Shown piece after piece: positions 17,417 to 26,085 of a stretch of 64,000 nucleotides of DNA. The notes below the pieces were generated by a model. The model did no database searches, had not been told where the DNA came from, and worked only from the letters and a program-made list of their open reading frames with translations. The first letter of the stretch is position 1. Each line of letters starts with the position of its first letter. Source of the DNA: Saprospiraceae bacterium. GTDB taxonomy: Bacteria; Bacteroidota; Bacteroidia; Chitinophagales; Saprospiraceae. The translations under genes and the position numbers were made by a program. The stretch is from assembly GCA_020631405.1 (NCBI GenBank), contig JAHDHH010000003.1, positions 1-64,000 of the forward strand, in the 5' to 3' direction.

Positions 17417-18145
17417 TTGGTGTTAAAGACAAATGGCATAGTAGTAAAAAGTATGAAGTATGGTGAGTCCAGCCTCATACTCGAAGTATTGACCGAAGAG
17501 TCGGGTGTGATACCCATGATTGTAAGTGGGGTAAGAAGTGCAAAAAAATACAATGCCAGCATCTACCACCCATTACAACAATTGAGTATAGTCCACTACC
17601 CCACCAAGGGAGATAGCCTAGCTAGAATCAAAGAAGCTAAACTCTTACAACACTACAACAACCTACTAAGCCAAGTACCGATCACTGCTCTTGGCAATTT
17701 CATCATAGAATGCATCCAGAAAGTAGCTAAAGAACTAGACGTTGCTAGCCATTTCTACAACTATACCAAGGAAGGACTTGACTTCATAGATCAACAGCCG
17801 AGTCAAGCTGGTAACTACCACCTTTATTTTCTAGTCCAACTGGCTAGCCTGATTGGGTATGAACTGAACAACAATTACAATAGTCAAAATGACATCTACT
17901 TTGACATTAGGACAGGAGGATTCACTACCGCCAGTATCGCAATAGAAGGCTATCACCCAGACCAACTAGTCTCTAGCAACTTATCAAAAGTGATCAATAA
18001 TGAATGGTCAACAGTGCAAGCATTGAGCTTTAGTAGGTCTGAGAAGTATGATTTGATAGATCTCTTAGTCCTCTACTTTCAATATCATATACCTGGGTTC
18101 ACCAGGCCTAAAAGTTTGGATATATTTAAGGTTGTGTTCGGGTAA
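17417..18145 (+). CDS. recO: DNA repair protein RecO
   Basis: 242 residues. The N-terminal OB fold is recognisable from TNGIVVKSMKYGESSLILEVLTEESG, written here in two parts around YGESSLIL, and from a GVRSAKKYNASIYHPLQQLS segment. A helical C-terminal domain has FIIECIQKVAKELD and YHLYFLVQLASLIGYEL. RecO loads RecA on SSB-coated single-stranded DNA with RecR. The zinc-binding cysteines of some RecO proteins are absent, as is common in Bacteroidota. Start is TTG at 17417 or GTG at 17420; there is no ATG near. It appears to be a single gene. Confidence 0.85.
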   Translation: MVLKTNGIVVKSMKYGESSLILEVLTEESGVIPMIVSGVRSAKKYNASIYHPLQQLSIVHYPTKGDSLARIKEAKLLQHYNNLLSQVPITALGNFIIECIQKVAKELDVASHFYNYTKEGLDFIDQQPSQAGNYHLYFLVQLASLIGYELNNNYNSQNDIYFDIRTGGFTTASIAIEGYHPDQLVSSNLSKVINNEWSTVQALSFSRSEKYDLIDLLVLYFQYHIPGFTRPKSLDIFKVVFG

Positions 18146-18216
18146 TTCAACTTGAACTCATCCATATAATTATACAATTTTTATATCTTCGATTTTTTAA
18201 TAAACAATACAGAATT

Positions 18217-19026
18217 ATGAATAAAATTATACTCTTTACTTTTGCAGTCTTATATTCAATCAATATCAATGCACAACTTGGAACTGCCCATGACTTTACT
18301 GTCACGGACCTTGATGGAAATGAGATATCACTATATGCAAATATTTTAGACGAAGGTATTGTAGCTATTGTAGATGTTTCAGCAACATGGTGTGAGCCTT
18401 GTTGGTCTCTTCACCAGTCGCATGTCCTACAAGAGATGCACGAACAATTTGGACCAGATGGAACTAACCAAGTTAGAGTAATCTATTATGAAGGAGATGC
18501 TACTACTACGTTGGATGACTTGCAAGGAACCGGATCAAATACTTTCGGAAACTGGTTAGAAGGCACTACTTATCCAGTAATCAATGAAACTCCACTTTCG
18601 TTAAACTTAAATGTTTATGCCCCATTTGGTTTTCCAACTGTCAATGTCATTAGACCGTCGGATAGGGAAATAGTAGCTGATCCTTATAATATCTATGTTT
18701 TTGAAGATTTCTTAGCAGCTGTGAATACTGCCTTAGATGGAGAAGTTGTGTTTGAAGTGGTTTCAAATACAGATGATGTTACCAATGATGTTTCTCTTTC
18801 TGTTTTCCCTAATCCTAGTAGTAACGTTGTCACTCTTACTTTAGAAGGATTTGACAGGTTAACCAATATTGAAGTATTCTCAATCTTGGGAAGGAAAATT
18901 ACTTCAAGGCAAGTGAATAGTAATGAAACAGTACTAGACTTTTCTAATTTAGAAACAGGTACTTATATTCTAAGAGCTACTAGCGGGGGTTTACAACAGA
19001 CTACTCAAGTACATGTGGTGAAATAA
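18217..19026 (+). CDS. T9SS-exported thioredoxin-like protein
   Basis: 269 residues: a signal peptide (about 1-20), a thioredoxin/TlpA-type domain with the active site ATWCEPCW (C59, C62) and the cis-proline loop FGFPTVNV (about 137-144), then a type A T9SS sorting domain (about 191-269; VFPNPSSNVVTLTLEGF ... LETGTYILRATSGG). It should be secreted across the outer membrane and either held on the surface or released. A redox-active CxxC protein outside the cell is less common than periplasmic forms; its partners are unknown. The gene stands alone and ends at a strong hairpin shared with the convergent MFS gene. Confidence 0.85.
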   Translation: MNKIILFTFAVLYSININAQLGTAHDFTVTDLDGNEISLYANILDEGIVAIVDVSATWCEPCWSLHQSHVLQEMHEQFGPDGTNQVRVIYYEGDATTTLDDLQGTGSNTFGNWLEGTTYPVINETPLSLNLNVYAPFGFPTVNVIRPSDREIVADPYNIYVFEDFLAAVNTALDGEVVFEVVSNTDDVTNDVSLSVFPNPSSNVVTLTLEGFDRLTNIEVFSILGRKITSRQVNSNETVLDFSNLETGTYILRATSGGLQQTTQVHVVK

Positions 19027-19047
19027 CACTAACTAATACAGTATTAC

Positions 19048-19086
19048 ATAACAAAGCAGATGGGTTTTAATCATCTGCTTTGTTAT
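19048..19086. terminator. Bidirectional intrinsic terminator hairpin
   Basis: A perfect 15-bp stem: ATAACAAAGCAGATG (19048-19062) pairs with CATCTGCTTTGTTAT (19072-19086) around a nine-base loop. It sits exactly between two convergent genes and has A/T-rich edges on both sides. Confidence 0.8.
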
Positions 19087-19087
19087 T

Positions 19088-20383
19088 CTATACAGCCAAA
19101 TAAGGCTTCTCTTTCTTCTCAAAGCTCACCCCTAGCATGATCACTATCGCTATCACAAAAAACAAACCGATAGACAATATCGAATAGCGAAGATTGCCCG
19201 TAATAAAATCAACTAAACCATAAATAAATGTGCCGGCCACTACTGCAATCTTCGTCAGAAAATCATAGAAAGAGTAAAAACTTGTGACCTCTCCGAGGTC
19301 TTCATCGAGCATCTTAGAGTAGGAACTCCTTGACAGAGATTGAATCCCTCCGATGACCATACCAACAAATGCGGATAATGTATAAAAATAGAGTTTTCCT
19401 GTGGTATAATATGCTGCACCACAAAGCACTATCCAAATTATCAGCATTGCCATCAATGAAAATTTATTCCCTCGTAATTTAGAAACCCAAGCGAAGAGAT
19501 AGGCGCCAGCTATAGCTACTATTTGAATAATTAATACCGTTATTATTAATTCTGATGTCTTTAGGTTAAGCTCAACTTCGCCAAATATAGTGGCACAATA
19601 AATCACAGTATTGACACCTGCAATATAGAAGAAGTAAGAAAGCAAAAACCTTCCTATGTTACGATTAGATTTGACATAGGCGTATGCATTTCTCAATTGT
19701 CCTATACCCTTTTTGACTAATCCTTTAGGTAGTTTGCCAGTGGCATCTGGCGGCAAATTTCTAAAAGCTAGTTGCGCAAATCCTATCCACCACAAGCCGA
19801 CAATTACAAACCCAATCCGCATTGGTAGTGTCTCGCTAGTTATTCCAAACAACTCAGGTTTCAACACTAGTACTAATATCATCATAAGACAAATCACAGA
19901 ACCAACATAACCGTAAGTATACCCTTTAGCACTAACAAAATCGTATTGTTCTTCATCGGTAATCTGAGGAAGGTAGGCATTGTAAAATACTAGTCCACCA
20001 GCTGCTCCCAAGGTCGCCACTAAAAAGGCAATTGATCCAATCCAAACAGAAGCAGTATCAACAAAGAAGTACATCATCATACAAGCCAGACCACCTCCAA
20101 TAGTAAATATCTTAAGAAAGTACATCTTCTTGTTTCCATAATCAGCCATGCCCGAGAGCAAAGGCATAAGTAAGGCTAGTATCAAATAAGCTGCAGACAC
20201 TATAAAAGAGTAAAAGGCCGAATTGGTGAATGACACACCAAATATTGACAGAGTATCATCAGTATATCTAGTAAAATACGGTGGAAAGACAGCCGTAGAA
20301 ATTACGAGAAAGTAAACACTGTTTGCCCAGTCGAACATAGCCCAAGACCGAATAGTCTTTTTATTGTTCTTCTCTACTATCAT
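19088..20383 (-). CDS. MFS transporter, UMF1 (Atg22-like) family
   Basis: About 431 residues with 12 predicted membrane helices. The N-terminal SWAMFDWANSVYFLVISTAVFP is characteristic of the UMF1/Atg22-like branch of the major facilitator superfamily (written here as SWAMFDWANS plus VYFLVIS). The DLGEVTSFYSFYDFLTKIAVV segment late in the chain is also typical. By homology it may export amino acids or other small molecules; the substrate is unknown. I start at ATG 20383; upstream ATG codons at 20395 and further would add a hydrophobic extension not seen in relatives. No neighbour on the same strand is close. Confidence 0.8.
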   Translation of the reverse strand: MIVEKNNKKTIRSWAMFDWANSVYFLVISTAVFPPYFTRYTDDTLSIFGVSFTNSAFYSFIVSAAYLILALLMPLLSGMADYGNKKMYFLKIFTIGGGLACMMMYFFVDTASVWIGSIAFLVATLGAAGGLVFYNAYLPQITDEEQYDFVSAKGYTYGYVGSVICLMMILVLVLKPELFGITSETLPMRIGFVIVGLWWIGFAQLAFRNLPPDATGKLPKGLVKKGIGQLRNAYAYVKSNRNIGRFLLSYFFYIAGVNTVIYCATIFGEVELNLKTSELIITVLIIQIVAIAGAYLFAWVSKLRGNKFSLMAMLIIWIVLCGAAYYTTGKLYFYTLSAFVGMVIGGIQSLSRSSYSKMLDEDLGEVTSFYSFYDFLTKIAVVAGTFIYGLVDFITGNLRYSILSIGLFFVIAIVIMLGVSFEKKEKPYLAV

Positions 20384-20680
20384 TAGGTGCTCCATAACTA
20401 CTAAAGTAGGCAAATAATACAAAGTGACCCAAATGAAATAAATCAATAGCAAAAATTAGAGCATTAGAGAACTCAATACTGAACATTGCACTTGAATCTC
20501 AAGTAGTTAGCTAAAATTCTATTCTAGACATATAATCAAATATTAATATGTTAAATTTGTTATATGTTGTAAATTTGACTTTAAGGGAATTTTACGTCAC
20601 AAGAATGTTAGCAATTTTGCAAAGAGAAAAGAAGTGGGGTAAGACCAATTACTAGTTCACTTCACTAAACTTATATCGAA

Positions 20681-21553
20681 TTGAATATTACAATTCTTTC
20701 TAGGAATGCAGCACTGTATAGCACACAAAGCTTAATCAAAGCTGCTCGAGCAAAACATCACTACGTAAGAGTGATTGACTACTCTAATTGTGACTTCATA
20801 ATTCAGAATGGCAATACTGATGTAGAATACTTTGGAGAATCAATTACAAACTCAGATGCTATCATTCCAAGGATTGGAGAGTCTTACACGAGCCTTGGTG
20901 TAGGCCTATTGAAACAGCTAGAAGTACTCGATATATTCAGTGTACTCTCATCTCAGGCCTTGACTAATAGTCGTGACAAGTTGAGTTGCTTGCAGACATT
21001 GGTCAAAAATGACCTTTTAGTACCAAAGACCCTTATCTTGCACAACAGCCTAATGTATGAAGAGCTCATTGACACAATGGGAACATACCCAGTCATCATC
21101 AAACTAATCAGTGGGACTCACGGAGTCGGAGTACTCAAGGCAGAGTCAAGAAGTCAAGCGGTATCGCTGCTAGAGACCTTCAATAAGACTAAGCAAAAAG
21201 TGATGGTGCAAGAATTCATAGAAGAAGCCAAGGGTGCTGACTATAGGTTATTTGTCGTAGATGGCGAGGTAGTTGCCTCAATGAAACGACAAGCAAAAGC
21301 CGGAGAATTCAGATCCAACTTGCATAGAGGTGGGTTTGCTGAAGCTATCAAGCCAACACATGAAGAAGTAGAAACAGCTCTCAAAGCAGTCAGCCTGCTA
21401 GGGCTAAAAGTAGCCGGAGTAGACATGCTGAGGTCTAAGAAAGGACCAATGATATTAGAAGTCAATGCGTCTCCTGGACTCGAAGGGATAGAAGGCACGA
21501 CAAGGGTAGATATAGCAGGTAAAATCATAAATTATATAGAAAGATCAGTATGA
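20681..21553 (+). CDS. rimK: RimK-type ATP-grasp glutamate ligase
   Basis: 290 residues with the ATP-grasp layout: an N-terminal Rossmann-like half (NITILSRNAALYSTQSL), the central TYPVIIKLISGTHGVGV ATP-binding segment, the KVMVQEFIEEAKGADYRLFVV hinge (shown here in part), and the metal-binding GPMILEVNASPGLEGIE. RimK adds glutamate to the C-terminus of ribosomal protein S6; other family members make different amide bonds. Start is TTG at 20681. Its stop overlaps the ATG of the next gene (ATGA, 21550-21553), so translation is coupled. The pairing with an aspartoacylase-like gene is a recurring arrangement. Confidence 0.88.
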   Translation: MNITILSRNAALYSTQSLIKAARAKHHYVRVIDYSNCDFIIQNGNTDVEYFGESITNSDAIIPRIGESYTSLGVGLLKQLEVLDIFSVLSSQALTNSRDKLSCLQTLVKNDLLVPKTLILHNSLMYEELIDTMGTYPVIIKLISGTHGVGVLKAESRSQAVSLLETFNKTKQKVMVQEFIEEAKGADYRLFVVDGEVVASMKRQAKAGEFRSNLHRGGFAEAIKPTHEEVETALKAVSLLGLKVAGVDMLRSKKGPMILEVNASPGLEGIEGTTRVDIAGKIINYIERSV

Positions 21554-22536
21554 CTTCAGACAAAGTGAACAAGGATAATGTGCTAGTGGTAGATGGAGAA
21601 TCGATTGCCCCTGGAGAATACAAACAGGTCAAATTACTAGTAGGTAGACTACCTTCCGACACCCAAATCTCAATTCTTGCCCATGTGTATAGAGGGAAAG
21701 AAGACGGACCAGTCCTCTTACTGCAAGGCGGTGTCCACGGTGATGAAATCAATGGTGTCGAAACCATCAGACGAATCATCGAAGCAGATACCTTAAGTGC
21801 AATCAAGCGTGGTACCGTCATCGCTATTCCACTCTTGAATGTATTTGGGTTTATCAACTTCAGTAGAGATGTACCGGATGGTAAGGATGTCAACCGAAGT
21901 TTTCCCGGTTCGTCTAGTGGCTCATTAGCGGCAAGAGTAGCAAGAAATCTGACGAAAAAAATCCTCCCTCATGTGGAGTATGCCATAGACTTACATACTG
22001 GTGGTGCATCAAGGTATAACTACCCACAGGTGAGATACTCCAAAGGGGACAAAGAATCCTTGGAACTTGCCAAAGTATTTGGCTCCCAATACATTATCGA
22101 GAAAGCGACAATCCCCAATTCTTTTAGAAGAGCATGCAAGGATTTGGGTATTCCCGCGGTGGTGTACGAGGCAGGTGAATCAATTAGGCTCAATGGCTTT
22201 GCTATTACCAATGCCATCTATGGGATTAACAATGTGTTAGCACATTTTGGGATGATAGACAATCCCAATCCACCCTTTGCCCATAATAAATACCTTGTTA
22301 ACAAGACTTCTTGGATCAGAGCATCATTCTCTGGTCTATTTATCTGGACTAAGTCCTCTGGCCAGGCAGTCATGAAAGGCGAACCCATTGGATTCATTAA
22401 GGATCCATTTGGCAATAAATCAGTAACAGTGACCTCCACTAAGGATGGTCATATCATAGGACACAACAATGCATCGGTAGTCAATCAAGGCGATGCACTG
22501 TTCAATATTGGATACGATGTTAAAGAAATTGATTAG
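21550..22536 (+). CDS. Succinylglutamate desuccinylase/aspartoacylase-family metallohydrolase
   Basis: 328 residues, M14-like zinc hydrolase. The metal ligands are in QGGVHGDEINGVET (H63, E66) and IDLHTGG (H149). The carboxylate-binding DVNRSFPG (R116) and the catalytic-type acid in VVYEAGES follow. The C-terminal third is a beta-rich domain with MKGEPIGFIKDPFG. The family removes acyl groups or cleaves amide bonds at free carboxylates. Its start overlaps rimK by four bases, so the two products probably act on the same modified amino acid or protein tail, one adding and one removing; that is inference. Confidence 0.85.
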   Translation: MTSDKVNKDNVLVVDGESIAPGEYKQVKLLVGRLPSDTQISILAHVYRGKEDGPVLLLQGGVHGDEINGVETIRRIIEADTLSAIKRGTVIAIPLLNVFGFINFSRDVPDGKDVNRSFPGSSSGSLAARVARNLTKKILPHVEYAIDLHTGGASRYNYPQVRYSKGDKESLELAKVFGSQYIIEKATIPNSFRRACKDLGIPAVVYEAGESIRLNGFAITNAIYGINNVLAHFGMIDNPNPPFAHNKYLVNKTSWIRASFSGLFIWTKSSGQAVMKGEPIGFIKDPFGNKSVTVTSTKDGHIIGHNNASVVNQGDALFNIGYDVKEID

Positions 22537-23983
22537 AACATTATTCATCATAGGTGGATTGGCAATGCACTTTGCTTGCCTTGGGCAAAACATAAAGCTG
22601 CAATCCAACATCGAACGGATATTATCCAGCAATGAATTCAAACATAGCAACATTACTCTGTCCATTTTAGATATAGACGATGGCACTTTGGATGCTGCTA
22701 TAAGGCCTTACAATGTTGCTATTCCTGCATCTAGCCAAAAACTCCTGACTACATTGACAGCTCTAGATGTGATAGGAGAGGAGTTTCAATATGAGACGAC
22801 CATTGCTTACAAGGGAGCTATTCTAGAAGATGGGACTCTCAAAGGCGACATCCACATCATTGGCTCTGGTGACCCTACTTTAGGTTCTGGCAAATTTTCT
22901 GGCTTCCCCACATATGAAGAAGCAATAGATGCCATCGCCCTTATCATCAAAGATGCTGGAATTACCTGCATTGATGGAGCTATCATAGCTGACGAATCTA
23001 TATACAATAGCTACCCCGTAGCACCAACATGGCAGTGGAATGACTTAGGCAACTACTATGCTAGTGGCGCTTGGGGAATTAACATTAATGAGAATAAATA
23101 CACAATCTACTTTGACAATCGAGGAGTCGTAGGAAGGAGACCAAAAATCAAAAGCCACTACCCTAACATCCCTGACCTCGAATTTTCGAACGAAGTAGCT
23201 GTCGATAGCGCTGGCACAGGTGACAATGCCTACATCTTCGGTGGACCTTATAACTTTAGCAAGCGTATCATCGGGACAATTCCTGCAGGAGCTGGGACTT
23301 TTTCTATTAAGGGATCGATCCCAGACCCTCCAAAGTTTTTGGCTCAAATGGTGGGTAAGAAGCTGGAGAAGTACGGGATCCAATCTTTAGAAACTAAGGT
23401 CCAATTCACCCCTCTGAGAAGTACCATTGACAAAGAAGAAATAGGCAAACTCTATTCTCCTCCACTCAAGGATATCGTCAAGCAGGCTAATCTTGAAAGC
23501 AACAACCTCTATTGCGAGTCTATGCTCAAGACTCTAGGCCATGTTGTGAGGAAAAATGGCTCAGGACAGCTAGGCATCTCTGCAATCAAAAGATATTTGA
23601 AAAAACTCAAGGTAGAGCACACCTGTCTGACGATGCAGGATGGTAGTGGACTCTCTGCTAGAAATAATGTATGTAGCTATATGTTAGCTGACTTCTTGAG
23701 AAAGTATACTATCAAAAACAACTTCAACTATGTCCTCAACTTTCTTCCTCAAGGTGGAGTTTCTGGAACTATCGCAGGTCATTTTAAGCAATCAGAGGCT
23801 GCTGGCAAAATCTGGGCTAAGTCAGGAACAATGAGCTCAGTGATTAGCTACACTGGACTTGTTAAATGTAAGTCCGGACGAAGAAAATCCTTTTGTATAA
23901 TTGTCAATGGTTTTGATGCCAAGCAAAAGACTATAAGGGCAAAACTTGAGAAGGTCATGAAAGAAATTTACTTCCAAGGTTAG
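22517..23983 (+). CDS. dacB: D-alanyl-D-alanine carboxypeptidase/endopeptidase (PBP4, DacB)
   Basis: About 488 residues. After a signal peptide (TLFIIGGLAMHFACLGQ) come the three active-site motifs of S13 peptidases: SxxK in IPASSQKLLTT (S72-K75), SxN in NLESNNLYCE and KTG-like KSG in IWAKSGTMSSV. The long insertion between SxxK and SxN (domains II and III) is present, as in E. coli PBP4. It trims D-Ala from peptidoglycan stems and cuts crosslinks in the periplasm. The ATG at 22517 overlaps the end of the aspartoacylase-like gene by 20 bases, giving a three-gene overlapping operon rimK / hydrolase / dacB. Confidence 0.88.
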   Translation: MLKKLIRTLFIIGGLAMHFACLGQNIKLQSNIERILSSNEFKHSNITLSILDIDDGTLDAAIRPYNVAIPASSQKLLTTLTALDVIGEEFQYETTIAYKGAILEDGTLKGDIHIIGSGDPTLGSGKFSGFPTYEEAIDAIALIIKDAGITCIDGAIIADESIYNSYPVAPTWQWNDLGNYYASGAWGININENKYTIYFDNRGVVGRRPKIKSHYPNIPDLEFSNEVAVDSAGTGDNAYIFGGPYNFSKRIIGTIPAGAGTFSIKGSIPDPPKFLAQMVGKKLEKYGIQSLETKVQFTPLRSTIDKEEIGKLYSPPLKDIVKQANLESNNLYCESMLKTLGHVVRKNGSGQLGISAIKRYLKKLKVEHTCLTMQDGSGLSARNNVCSYMLADFLRKYTIKNNFNYVLNFLPQGGVSGTIAGHFKQSEAAGKIWAKSGTMSSVISYTGLVKCKSGRRKSFCIIVNGFDAKQKTIRAKLEKVMKEIYFQG

Positions 23984-24037
23984 GATCTACTGAGCAATTC
24001 TAAAGATTAATCGTATTTTTATTAAAAAGTAAGGCAT

Positions 24038-24712
24038 TTGCGATTAATTCTCCACTATATCTCCATACTGTTGTTAAGCTTCTACATGTTGGCATGTGGG
24101 GAAACACAAGACACAAATACCACCACTGCTAACCAAACATCTGTTGAATTAGCACAGAGCAACGAAGAAGAAATCAACTTATCAGAAAGGACTTCTTGGC
24201 AAAAGCCTGGCTTAATCCTCGATAAGTTGGGAGACATTAGTGATAAAACTGTAGCAGATATTGGTGCAGGAACTGGGTACTTCTCTTTCCAACTTGTACA
24301 TCGGGCTAATAAAGTCATAGCTATTGAAATTGATTCTAACCTAGTCAACCTTATCAATGCTTTTAAGAGTACTATGTCAGAAGAGAAACAAGCTAAGATG
24401 AAAGCACGTCTTGCCCTGACTGATGACCCTTTGTTAGACAAAGGAGAGGCCGATATTGCCTTGTTTGTAAATGTCATCCCATATATCCAAGATAGGACTG
24501 CATATCTAACCAGCTTGAAGCAAGACCTTGCAGATGGTGGTAAGGTTATGATCGTCGATTTTAAGGTCAAAAGATTGCCAATAGATGCCCCTCCGTATAA
24601 CGAACGCATCGTCATGAGTATCATCGAAGAAGAACTCTATGCTGCTGGATTCTCCCAAGTAGAAGTAGACGACACTACCCTAGACTTCCAATATATTATC
24701 ACTGCTCAATAA
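24038..24712 (+). CDS. Lipoprotein-type class I SAM methyltransferase
   Basis: 224 residues. The N-terminus is a lipoprotein signal (ILLLSFYMLAC, Cys20), followed by a low-complexity T/N/E linker and then a complete methyltransferase domain. Motif I is TVADIGAGTGYFSFQL (about 71-86), the acidic end of strand 2 is IAIEIDSN, then come IALFVNVIPYIQDR and KVMIVDFKVKRLPI. SAM is cytosolic, so an exported SAM-fold protein is paradoxical, but I recall similar WQKP-VADIGAGTGYF proteins with signal peptides in Bacteroidota. Start is TTG at 24038, forced by a stop at 24023-24025 if the signal is to be included. A hairpin overlaps its stop codon. Confidence 0.75.
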   Translation: MRLILHYISILLLSFYMLACGETQDTNTTTANQTSVELAQSNEEEINLSERTSWQKPGLILDKLGDISDKTVADIGAGTGYFSFQLVHRANKVIAIEIDSNLVNLINAFKSTMSEEKQAKMKARLALTDDPLLDKGEADIALFVNVIPYIQDRTAYLTSLKQDLADGGKVMIVDFKVKRLPIDAPPYNERIVMSIIEEELYAAGFSQVEVDDTTLDFQYIITAQ

Positions 24713-24742
24713 GCAAACACTAAATGATTTAGGGCTTATTGA
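24706..24742 (+). terminator. Terminator-like hairpin after the methyltransferase gene
   Basis: TCAATAAGC (24706-24714) pairs with GCTTATTGA (24734-24742), and inside it CTAAA (24720-24724) pairs with TTTAG (24728-24732). The structure overlaps the TAA stop, and a run of seven T lies about 13 bases downstream. Confidence 0.45.
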
Positions 24743-24869
24743 GGTAATTAGAATATTTTTTTAATGTAGAGTGCAACGAAAGATATGGTCTTGTCGAATA
24801 ATAAGGCAAGAACGTTCTGTTAGTTTTATTTTAATCAAATTACAGTATCCTGCATAACACAAAAAAATT

Positions 24870-26066
24870 ATGAAAACATTTAAAATATTAATTCTTGGAG
24901 CTTTGATGGCGATGATAACGTTCAGCTCTTGTACTAAGGAAGATCCTATTGACACTACGATTACGACACCAACTGAGGAAGTAGATGATAGCGATGTGGA
25001 CATCAACCCTCTCGTCAATAGAAGTAGTGGTGATGATGAAAATGGATTATTACTTGACTGTATCACTGTTCTCTACCCATTTGACATGGTTGACGACCAA
25101 GACAATACCTACACCATTACGGCTGATACAGATTTCGAAACAATATTTACAGATAGCGTTATCATTGTAGACTTTGTATATCCACTTGACGTCCTAGTCA
25201 ATGATGAATCAGTCTCTATAGCCGATGCTTATGAACTTGGAGATGTATTCGTGGCTTGCGTACCTGCTGGAGGGTGGGAAGAAGGAGATTTTCCAGCTTA
25301 CGAAATTAACTATGATAACTCTTGTTATTCATTGAGTTATCCGGTAGACTTATTAGATCTAGAAGGAAACATTACTTCAATTGATAGTGAAGAGGCATTT
25401 AATAACGCTGTTACTAGTGAATTGTACTTTTTTGTTTTTCCAATTATACTTATCCACGAAGATGGGACAACTCTAATAGTAAATGATATCGACGAACTAT
25501 TTGATGCCCTTATTACATGCAATGGATTTGAAAACAATGACACATCTGGATGGGATTGGGAAAATGGGTTCGAATATATTGGATGTTACACCGTAGAATT
25601 TCCATTAAGCGTGGTGGTTTCAGATGGTAGTACCGTTACGGTAAATGACCATATGGAACTCTGTGACTTGATGATCACAGGAGAACTAGTTGACTATGCT
25701 TATCCTTTGACGCTTACAGACGAAGATGGCAACGAGGTAGTTGTCGAAAATTCAGAAGAATTGAGTGACGCTTTAAACGAGTGTTGGGGAGACTGGGAAG
25801 TTTGTAGTGGTGAAGATGTATTTACACTTTTCATCTTTTCTATAGATGATGGAAATGGCGCTTGCTTTGATATTCAATACCCAATATCTGCTACTGACGT
25901 AGATGGAGGTGTAGTCGAAATCACTGATGCCGAAGCATATAACGAAGCAATGAACACAGCACTATTATGTGAGTTAGTTTATCCAATAACCATAGTTATT
26001 GATGGCGAATCTGACGAATTAGAAAACTCTGAGGAAACATTTTTACTCTTTAATTTGTGTCAGTAA
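24870..26066 (+). CDS. Lipoprotein with four Cys-bounded tandem repeats
   Basis: 398 residues with a lipoprotein signal (LMAMITFSSC, Cys21), then an acidic linker, then four tandem modules. Each starts with Cys and ends with Cys at nearly constant spacing: C64-C130, C152-C217, C239-C305 and C332-C397 (65 or 66 residues apart). Each module is itself double: a half like YPxxxxxxDGxxxxVxD and a second half like YPLTLxxxDGNxxxVxxxEEL ending LxxC. The composition is very acidic. The function is unknown; similar Y-P/D-G modules occur in Saprospiria hypothetical proteins as I recall. An ECF sigma gene follows after 19 bases, suggesting a shared transcript and a possible envelope sensor role. Confidence 0.75.
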   Translation: MKTFKILILGALMAMITFSSCTKEDPIDTTITTPTEEVDDSDVDINPLVNRSSGDDENGLLLDCITVLYPFDMVDDQDNTYTITADTDFETIFTDSVIIVDFVYPLDVLVNDESVSIADAYELGDVFVACVPAGGWEEGDFPAYEINYDNSCYSLSYPVDLLDLEGNITSIDSEEAFNNAVTSELYFFVFPIILIHEDGTTLIVNDIDELFDALITCNGFENNDTSGWDWENGFEYIGCYTVEFPLSVVVSDGSTVTVNDHMELCDLMITGELVDYAYPLTLTDEDGNEVVVENSEELSDALNECWGDWEVCSGEDVFTLFIFSIDDGNGACFDIQYPISATDVDGGVVEITDAEAYNEAMNTALLCELVYPITIVIDGESDELENSEETFLLFNLCQ

Positions 26067-26085
26067 TATACATACTGTTAAGTAA

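Noticed and set aside
24082-24624. A 180-codon open frame antisense to the lipoprotein methyltransferase
   Set aside because: The opposite strand encodes a protein with clear family motifs; the antisense product has none.
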